Shown here in pieces: positions 57,286 through 64,000 of a DNA stretch of 64,000 nucleotides (position 1 is its first letter; each line of letters begins with the position of its first letter). Source of the DNA: Eulemur rufifrons (Eukaryota > Chordata > Mammalia > Primates > Lemuridae); the NCBI RefSeq assembly GCF_041146395.1, contig NC_091000.1, positions 17,557,501 to 17,621,500 of the forward strand. The letters are read 5' to 3'. The position numbers were made by a program, and so were the translations under genes. The notes below the pieces were generated by a model. The model saw nothing but the letters and a program-made list of their open reading frames with translations. It ran no database searches and was not told the origin of the DNA.

Positions 57286-59892
57286 GTATGAAGTTTATTC
57301 CAGGACTGAGATAACTGCTAACACTGAGAATGCAGAGATCGGTAAGAAGGTCAATCCAGCCCAAGAAGTGAACGTGAAGAGGCACTGCTAAATATAATAC
57401 AAGTTAGGCCACGGTACTTTATAATAGGGACGTATCCAGGGGCTAGGGTAGCGTAAAGAAGTTGCAATGAACCCTAATTGTGTCTGTGTGCGTGCTCGTG
57501 TTCGGGGGCAGGGACAGGTGTGTAAGCAGGGAGGGCCTCACCAGGAAGTGGCATTCGATGAGTGAAAAACAGCTTCTCAGTAAGTTGGGTTGGGCGAGGG
57601 AGAGGGAGAAGGCACTTCCAAATCACGGTCGCTAAATGTGAATTGAGTACAGGAGTTATGCAAAAAAAACATACAAGAAAAAGGCAAGCGTGAGTTTTTC
57701 ATAAAGAAACCAGTTAAAATTTGTTTATCCAAGGAGAAGAAACACAAACACTGCTGGCAACATGCAAGATGTGTTTTTTCTTAGCTGCAGCTGCTAACCA
57801 TCCAGGCTTCCTGGCAGGGAGCAGGTTATCTGTCCTGTGACTACCAGGGCACACCCTGCGTTAGCCCTGAGGCAAAGAGATAATAATAGCATGCTAGCCT
57901 GGCAGCCTCCACTCTGGAAGGGTTTATGAGGAGGAAGTCCGCAATTACATATTTCTGGGCAAACATTAACCAAGATTGAAACCCAGATTTGAAGAAAAAT
58001 AACAGGCTGGAATCTTTAGACATATTCTCTAGCTGTTCTTTGGATCGAAAACAGTAGTCAGACACTGTGCTGACTCTAAAAGCTAAGGTAGAACATGGAG
58101 AAGACAGTACATAACACTTGGTGAAAAACCTTTCTCACACCTGCCCACAGAATGCGCTGTCTAACACATAGAGCATTGTCCACATGTGAATGGTGAGAAA
58201 CTATTTACATCCATGACAACGAAGTGGAAGCCACAACATAGGGTCTATTGTTCCCTCACAGCGATGACCGAATCTATTTATCCATGTGGTTTCAAAGCTC
58301 ACCACCGTGCACTGAAGGGCCTCCTCTTGGCAACGTCACCAAGAGCACCTCAATCACTGCTACTACAATCTGAACAATTTTGGTTCCACGCTGTGGTTTT
58401 GTAATTTCCATTTTTAAAACTTCTTTGACTGAACCATGATGTGCCCAGTCTAGGCTGGGCATACTTAAAATGAAACTGTTAAGCTAAAATTAGCTTGACA
58501 TCAAGATGGTGCGTGTTCATTTTCCTTATATTTATAGCTGACCACAGTCATTATACAGAAGGCATCTAGTCTTTACTGTGCACTCTAGGGAACAGGAGGG
58601 GCAGGGAGGAGTAACCAAAAAAAGAACTGAAAGTTTTTTTCAAAGGCAGATGGTCATAACTACTGCTGGAGTAGAGGGCGCCTGCATCTCAGTGAGATCA
58701 GCCCGGTGGGAGGAAGGCCTTTTCATTGCACAGCTGTTGACTATTCAGCTCCTCTGCACTTAATCAAGAGTGATGGGGCCTTTTCTGAAAGTTGCTTGGG
58801 GGCCCAGAATTTACCTTCCATCACCACAAAGGAAGTGTATACAGCAAAGCTTCCTCTAGTGTTTCTTCACCAAGTACCTTATCTACTAACGTATCCAACG
58901 GGTGAAGATAAATTGACTCATCATAAAGTAGAAAAAGATTTTTGACTAGAGGCTGAAGATCTGAGTTTTGGTTCAGTTTTTTTTTTTTTCTCTAGCTAGT
59001 TGTATGGTGTGAGCCTCAGTTTCATCCAATACATTCAGAGAGTTGCACTAAGATCCTTCCAGTTCAAAATTCTGATGTTTCTCAACTCTTCTGTAGAAAG
59101 AAAGATATTAATAAGTTTCATCATTCTCGTTGTATGTCAAATGAAACAACAACTACAGAGGAAAGAAGAAAACTTCCTATTAACCCCATGTAATCAATAT
59201 TTTAATTCTTTTTTTGATTCCAGAATATCATGTGGAAAATTGCCATGCTTCAGGGATAAGATTTCTTGTGAGATAATGTATTAATGCATTATCCTTGACC
59301 TTGTCTAGCATTTTACTTTGAAATTATATGTCATATAGTTTCGGCCGCTTCATGTTTTCTAGTTCCACTGTCATTAATTTGACTGGGGCATGTTAGTTAA
59401 GGCAGAGGTGCAAGCCTTTTTGATAATAGGATATGCCGTATATCGTATTTCTTCTTTGATTTTGCTAGTTTAATTTTCAAAGTTATTGGCCTTTAGGTAT
59501 GTCACAGAGGCACGCTTGATGGGTTATGTCAAATACCCCATCTAAAATGACAATAGAAGATTTCTTACAATCCCTGCTGTTGACTTCTGAATGCATTATT
59601 AGAGCCTTTTTACCATTATCTTTCTCTGAATATTCATTTTATTATATTTACTAAGGAAGAAAAATCTATGGCAGCAGATTTCCCAGTTATTTTGTGAAGA
59701 ATCCCAGATATGGACAGGAGGCAAATAAAAAAGAAATCAGGGCCTCAGACACAAGAGGGGGGCTTGATGATGAGACTGGTGGATTTATAAGAAGACACCA
59801 AGTTCTGAAGAATTTTTATGTCGTGACTTGTTATTTAGGAAAACTTTGTGACAAGTACCACTTATTTAATGCCTCCTAAGGATCTTTTAGAT
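57286..59892. other. Unclassified stretch of 2.6 kb
   Basis: No named transposon or coding exon could be supported. Open frames are all under 95 codons. A run of T lies at about 58978-58989. Confidence 0.45.
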
Positions 59893-60120
59893 CAGGAGTT
59901 GTCAAACTTTTCCTGTAAAGGGCGAGATAGTAAATATCTTATGTTTTGTGAACCATGTGGTTTTGTCCCAAGCACTCAACTCTGCTCTTGTAGCATGAAA
60001 GTGGCTATGAACCGTATGTATTAATAAACGAATGGGTGTGCTACATTCAATAAAACTGTATTTACAAGAACAGGCAGTGGGATAGATTTGGCCTATTGGG
60101 CCATAGTTTGCTGAATCCTG
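59893..60120. mobile_element. Non-autonomous hAT-Charlie DNA transposon, near full length
   Basis: Ends 'caggagttgtcaaacttttc' and 'tagtttgctgaatcctg' form an imperfect inverted pair. Inside are 'gggcgagatagtaaatatct', 'aataaacgaatgggtgtgc' and 'ggcctattgggccatag'. The flanks share the worn half 'tagat' on both sides. Same family as 15246-15471. Confidence 0.85.
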
Positions 60121-60406
60121 GCCTAGATTATTTTGCTCATCCACATCATTTTCAACATTAATAACAAACATTTATTGTACCCCTATTTTGAGATTTATGG
60201 TAGAGCTGGGATCAGTGTTAACATTAAGAAGAGAAGAACGTGAGCTTGAGCACCTGTGGCCCACAAATCAGCCTCAACTTACGTATCAGAAAAAGACTAA
60301 TTTTTAAAAGAGAAAACTAATATGATACTATCATTTTCTCCCTCTATCTCAGTAATACTAAATATACAAAACTTTTCTGGAACCTGCAGGAAACTCAATG
60401 TGTGTG
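60121..60406. other. Unclassified gap
   Basis: Nothing recognised between the hAT element and the MER1 element. Confidence 0.45.
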
Positions 60407-60414
60407 ATCTAGAA
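60407..60414. repeat. 8-bp target-site duplication, left copy (MER1)
   Basis: 'atctagaa', matched exactly at 60872-60879. Eight bases is the hAT signature. Confidence 0.9.
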
Positions 60415-60871
60415 CAGCGGTCCTCAACCAGGGACCAGCTTCGTGGAAGACAATTTTTCCATGAAACCAGGGAGTGGGGCTTGGGGGTAGATGGTTTTGG
60501 GATGATTCAAGCACATTACATATATTGTGCAGTCAAACCTCTCTACTAATGATAATCTGCATTTGCAGCTGCTCCCCAGTACTAGCATCACGGCCTCAGC
60601 TCCATCCCAGATCATCAGGCATTAGATTCTCATAAGGAACATGCAATCTAGCACCCTCATATGTGCAGTTTACAGTAGTGTTCATGCTCCTATGAGAATC
60701 TAATGCTGCTGCTGATCTGACAGGAGGCAGTTCAAGTGATGATGTGAGTGATGGGAAGTGTCTGTAAAGACAGGTGAAGCTTCGCTTGCTCATCACCTCC
60801 TGCTGTGTGGCCCAGTTCCTAACATACCATGGACTGGTACTGGTCTGCAGCCCAGGGGTTGGGAACCGTAG
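60415..60871 (-). mobile_element. MER1-type hAT-Charlie DNA transposon, copy 3
   Basis: Starts 'cagcggtcctcaaccaggg', has 'cattagattctcataagg' and the inverse 'gagaatctaatgctgctg', and ends 'ggggttgggaaccgtag'. Perfect 8-bp flanking duplications fix its borders at 457 bp. The minus frames at 60424-60796 are derived from this repeat. Confidence 0.92.
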
Positions 60872-60879
60872 ATCTAGAA
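60872..60879. repeat. 8-bp target-site duplication, right copy (MER1)
   Basis: Exact copy of 60407-60414. Confidence 0.9.
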
Positions 60880-61169
60880 CATGCTGATCAATAGAAAATA
60901 CTAAATTAAAAAATAATCAACTGCCTATTTCTCAAAGTTTGCATTTAGCAGGTGTAATTTTGATTCCAGAGAAACTTCAGCAATGTGAATGGCAGACTTT
61001 ACGCTTAATGGATTAAAGTTCTTTTCTGATGGAACATACCAAAAATTAGAAATGATTGGAAAAGTACATGAGCTTTTCTTGACCTTTTGATGCAGTGTAT
61101 TTAAAGCTAAAACAATTTTATAATAAGAAACCGTGTCAGTAGTTCCTAGGTCTGACTCACTTTTTTTCT
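60880..61169. other. Unclassified gap
   Basis: Nothing recognised. Confidence 0.45.
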
Positions 61170-61562
61170 CATTTCTTTCTTTTTTTTAAAATTTCAATAG
61201 ACATAGGGGGTACATGTGGTTTTTTGTTACATGGATGAATTGTAGTGATGAAGTCAGGGCTTTTTAGTGTACCCGTCACTCAAATAGTGTTCATTGTTCC
61301 TGTTAGGTAATTTTTAATCTCTAACCCTGCTCTCACCCTCCTCACTTCTGAGTCTCCAAGGACCATTATACCACCCTGAATGACCATGTGCATTTATCAT
61401 TTAACTCCCACTTATGAGTACATGCAGTTTTTGTTTTTATGGTCCTAAGATACTTCACTTAGGATAATGGCTTTTACTTCCATCTAAGTTGCTGCAGAAA
61501 ACATTATTTCATTCTTTTTATGGCTGAGTAGTATTCCATGGGGTGTGTGTGTATGTGTGTTT
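61170..61562 (-). mobile_element. L1 3' UTR and ORF2 tail, antisense
   Basis: 'ggtacatgtggttttttgtt', 'acatggatgaattgtagtga', 'tacccgtcactcaaatagtg', 'ttcacttaggataatggctt' and 'ctgagtagtattccatggg' give the reversed L1 3' end. At 61541-61566 it runs into a GT/T simple repeat, after which other sequence follows. Confidence 0.85.
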
Positions 61563-62370
61563 TTTCTAGGTCTTTGAGACGTGACATTAGGTTGCTGCTG
61601 CTCTGGAGTGGAGCCAGTGTCTTACCCTACAGATTTCTCTCTGTACTTGTATGAACCAGGGGCTCTCTGGTGCAGAATAGTGTGCATTCCACCTTCCTCT
61701 GCCCTAAAAAGCATTCATGGCACTTCCCATTCCCCTTGGGGCAGCTCACCCTAAGGGTCAGAACTCTGGGAATATTGCTGCTCTCCTGCGTCTCCCTGTT
61801 GCTTTGTAGTTGTCACAGTCCAAGCAGGTACCTGGGAATCTTCATGTGGGATCCAGTGACAGGGAGACTGAGGGGCTATGACTTCCCTGGAAGGATAGGG
61901 GCATGCAGCATGTGCACAGGCAACATGTGTCCGCCATCTTAGCTTGGGTCTGTGGTGTGGGGAAGTGACCCTACACGGGGTTGTCGCCCAGTGCTCTGTT
62001 CCCAAGAAGCTCTCAGTTTGCCAATGGCAGCAGGGCCTGGATTCAACAGGGTAGAAAGGCTCTCCTGCAGATTGGGAGCTGGCAGACTGTCACAGGTGTG
62101 AGGGGAGGAAAAGTAAACACTCCCACCTGTTTTTTCCACCAGACTTCAAATCCCTCGAGGGTCAGTCCCTGACAAAATCTTGCTCCTTCTTGTTCTGCTC
62201 TGTAACTTTTCCCCATGGGATTTCTGGTAATGGTAATTTCTGGCACTTTTTCCTCAGTATTTCACCTGGGTTATGCTTTTTCACTGGAAAGTTTTTCTTC
62301 TTTTTGGGATGCCCTGGTGACTGATAACTCTAGTCAGCCATCTTGCCCTCCTGCACCCTCCTCCCCTCCA
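61563..62370 (-). mobile_element. Probable L1 5' UTR, antisense, joined to the L1 3' end
   Basis: The right edge 'tagtcagccatcttgccctcc' looks like the reversed start of an L1 5' UTR ('gaggggcaagatggc' sense), and the GC-richer texture suits one. Orientation and order agree with the 3' end at 61170-61562, but ORF1 and nearly all of ORF2 are missing. Overlapping short frames on both strands have no L1 protein motif. The 5' UTR call rests mainly on the right end. Confidence 0.45.
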
Positions 62371-63039
62371 TTTCCAATGCTTTTCTGTGTGAGGAAATTG
62401 GTGAGGCAACTGAGGTACAGATATTGAGACTGTTTTACTGGCAAGCTTTGGGACAAGTGTAAGCTGATGTGTCATCAAGGGAGAATTCCTTGTATGAAGA
62501 GTGTTTGCCAGACTACTTTAGCTTTTTCTCCAAAAGTCAAGAGAGTGTACCCTGGCTAATATCAAGAATAGTCAGCCAGGCAAATGGGTGATTCTTCAAA
62601 GGATGGAGCCCATGAATTTGTCTCATGTAATGGACAGGGTTGATTACATGCTCTGGATGAGAAGACTCTGTGAAGTATCACTGCATTTGTATGTAGGGAG
62701 AATTTTTTATTTAATTTTAGAAAATTCTTTAGAATAAGGTGATATGGGTAATGATTCTCAAAGAAAGGGATTTGGAGATACTTTTCTGTTGCCAGAGAAG
62801 GCTGTCCATGGAGCAAAGGAGGAAAACTGCCATATACTGTAGGTATTAATAGAAAGTTATAGTTAGGGATAGCAAAACAGTTTCATGGAAACTGTGTTGA
62901 GAGGATTCTGGGATGTCTGGCCTCAAAGCACCTTAATGAGTTAATGTGTGTGAGGAGGACGTAATTGTGAACACCTAGTAAATTTGCTTAGTTCTGGTTG
63001 AGGTATAATCTTGCAGCAAGTTTTTTGATGTTGAATCCT
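62371..63039. other. Unclassified stretch
   Basis: Nothing recognised. Confidence 0.45.
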
Positions 63040-63149
63040 CAACTCTTTTATCTATAATGAAGATCATGATACCTGGCCTGCTTACCTTAAGAACTGTTGT
63101 GAGAATGGAATGAGATGCTGTCTGTCAAAGCATTTTGAGACCTATAAAG
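63040..63149 (-). mobile_element. MIR SINE, antisense, left part
   Basis: 'tgatacctggcctgcttacc', 'aactgttgtgagaatggaatg', 'agatgctgtctgtcaaagc' and 'attttgagacctataaag' read as a reversed MIR, cut at 63149 by the LTR and resumed at 63691. Confidence 0.65.
63146..63149. repeat. 4-bp target-site duplication, left copy (LTR)
   Basis: 'aaag', repeated at 63691-63694. Four bases is the duplication size usual for ERV1 insertions. Confidence 0.7.
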
Positions 63150-63690
63150 TGTTGGGGAGAAAAAAACTTTTCCTCTGCCCTTTTATGTTCAATTCATGGG
63201 GGCTTGTGAATTAAATTGACAAAAGACAGATTAGTAGGAGAAAAGTACACAATTTTTATTAATATTCACATTTTTGGGAGTTCATAGAAAGGAAGTGAAA
63301 CTCAAAACAATGGTTAGACTTGGAGGTTTATACCCGTTTATCAAAAGAATGAGGGTTTGTGATTTAAGGGATAATAAATTGTGGGAAGTGAGTGGGAAAT
63401 ACATGGGGAACAAATGGAAGGGAAGGGTTATTTTGTTAAGGTCTGTTTATGCAAACTCATCTTGATGTTGACTCCCCATCTCCAGTGATAAGAGTTGCTC
63501 TCGCTTCCTGGTAAGGGTGGTGGTGATGGTGGACCTTCATAAAGGGAAATTTAATTTCTGCTCTTAGGCAGATAAGGGGCAGGGGCGGTCAGAGAACTCT
63601 TTCTTTGTCTATTGATTCTCAATTGCCTTCAGGTTAAAATAATTCTTATGCTGGCATATTTTGGGATGGCATACCCTGTGATCCCCTTCA
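63150..63690 (-). mobile_element. Solo LTR of an ERV1-group endogenous retrovirus, antisense
   Basis: The plus strand starts TG (63150) and ends CA (63690), 541 bp, flanked by 'aaag' on both sides. On the minus strand U3 starts 'tgaaggggatcacagggtatg'. The AATAAA signal is at plus-strand TTTATT 63255-63260, followed by 'ttctcctactaatctgtc' and 'agaggaaaagtttttttctc', U5 words of ERV1 LTRs such as the MER4 group. There is no internal retroviral sequence, so it is a solo LTR left by recombination. Confidence 0.8.
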
Positions 63691-63730
63691 AAAGCATTCT
63701 ACAAATGTAAGGATTTATTCTTGTATTTTA
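63691..63730 (-). mobile_element. MIR SINE, antisense, right part
   Basis: 'aaagcattctacaaatgtaag' continues the MIR broken at 63149 (usual text 'aaagtgctatataaatgtaag'). Its first four bases are the second copy of the LTR target duplication. Confidence 0.6.
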
Positions 63731-64000
63731 GGTCTCATATTCTTTCCTCAAATTGAAATCTCAGTTTCTCATGAATTCAGGATGAAATTGACCCAGTTGA
63801 AAAAATGGAATGGAGATGACAAAAACAAAAACATCCTTATGTATCCTTCTAAAAATGCACCTCTTCTTTTACTGTCAATAAACAGCCAAGAAAGATAGGA
63901 ATGGAACTAATTATCTGCAAATGTCCCTTGACTCCTTCACTTCCCATCTGAGTTTAATTCTTAAAAAAGAGACCCTGATGGATTCCTGCCTTCAGGTATA
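63731..64000. other. Unclassified stretch to the window end
   Basis: AT-rich. Nothing recognised. Confidence 0.45.

Noticed and set aside
60407..60879. Reading the 'gatctagaac' pair as a 10-bp duplication
   Set aside because: hAT transposons make 8-bp duplications. The two extra matching bases are the terminal bases of the element and a chance neighbour.

Overview
The window is nuclear DNA of a primate, very probably a strepsirrhine (lemur or loris group, with a lemur the better fit). The Alu at 9611-9947 has the strepsirrhine form: the 'gtgccgtggcgtcag' left-arm variant and a 'ccatataatgtctttct' segment in the linker, neither typical of monkey or ape Alus. Two L1 3' ends, at 10318-11804 and 24380-24526, carry a 3' UTR unlike that of ape L1PA elements and like the one I know from lemur genomes. 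This is judged from memory of these families, not from a search.

No protein-coding exon, tRNA, rRNA or known ncRNA gene could be recognised. The longest open frames (165-198 codons) show no family motif and lie in repeats or CpG-rich DNA. The window is best read as intergenic or deep intronic sequence.

Layout: 0-8.7 kb holds an Alu end, an L2 split by an antisense L1, a repeat-poor block (about 3.7-7.5 kb) and two old L1 3' ends. 9.6-24.5 kb is dense in mobile DNA: the strepsirrhine Alu, a young L1 3' end, an LTR, a hAT element, an L1 ORF2 fragment, a MER1 element, two further LTR-like segments and a 147-bp lineage-specific L1 stub. 24.9-28.5 kb is repeat-poor and contains the only CpG-dense patch (26.6-27.07 kb), the best promoter candidate. 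28.5-31.1 kb is a mosaic of ancient repeats. 31.1-35.5 kb is mostly unique. 35.5-36.1 kb holds a retroposon with a perfect 22-bp target duplication, then an Alu monomer. 37.5-45.3 kb contains MIR, L2, L1, a second MER1, a dimeric Alu and a MER2/Tigger element. 45.3-50.2 kb is mostly unclassified and includes a GC-richer block and a TG/AG microsatellite. 50.2-57.3 kb carries MIR, an MLT1 LTR, MER5, L2 and L1 pieces. 57.3-59.9 kb is unclassified. 59.9-63.7 kb has a hAT element, a third MER1 with intact 8-bp duplications, an L1 whose 5' and 3' ends are joined without ORFs, and a solo LTR inserted in a MIR.

No genes are seen working together. The content is a layered record of retrotransposition (L2 and MIR, then old L1, MLT1 and MER DNA elements, then strepsirrhine Alu and L1) on a unique background with one or two candidate regulatory segments. 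I found nothing that supports a new multi-gene system. Boundaries of old repeats are good to a few tens of bases. Subfamily names are from memory, and where I could not name a family I say so.
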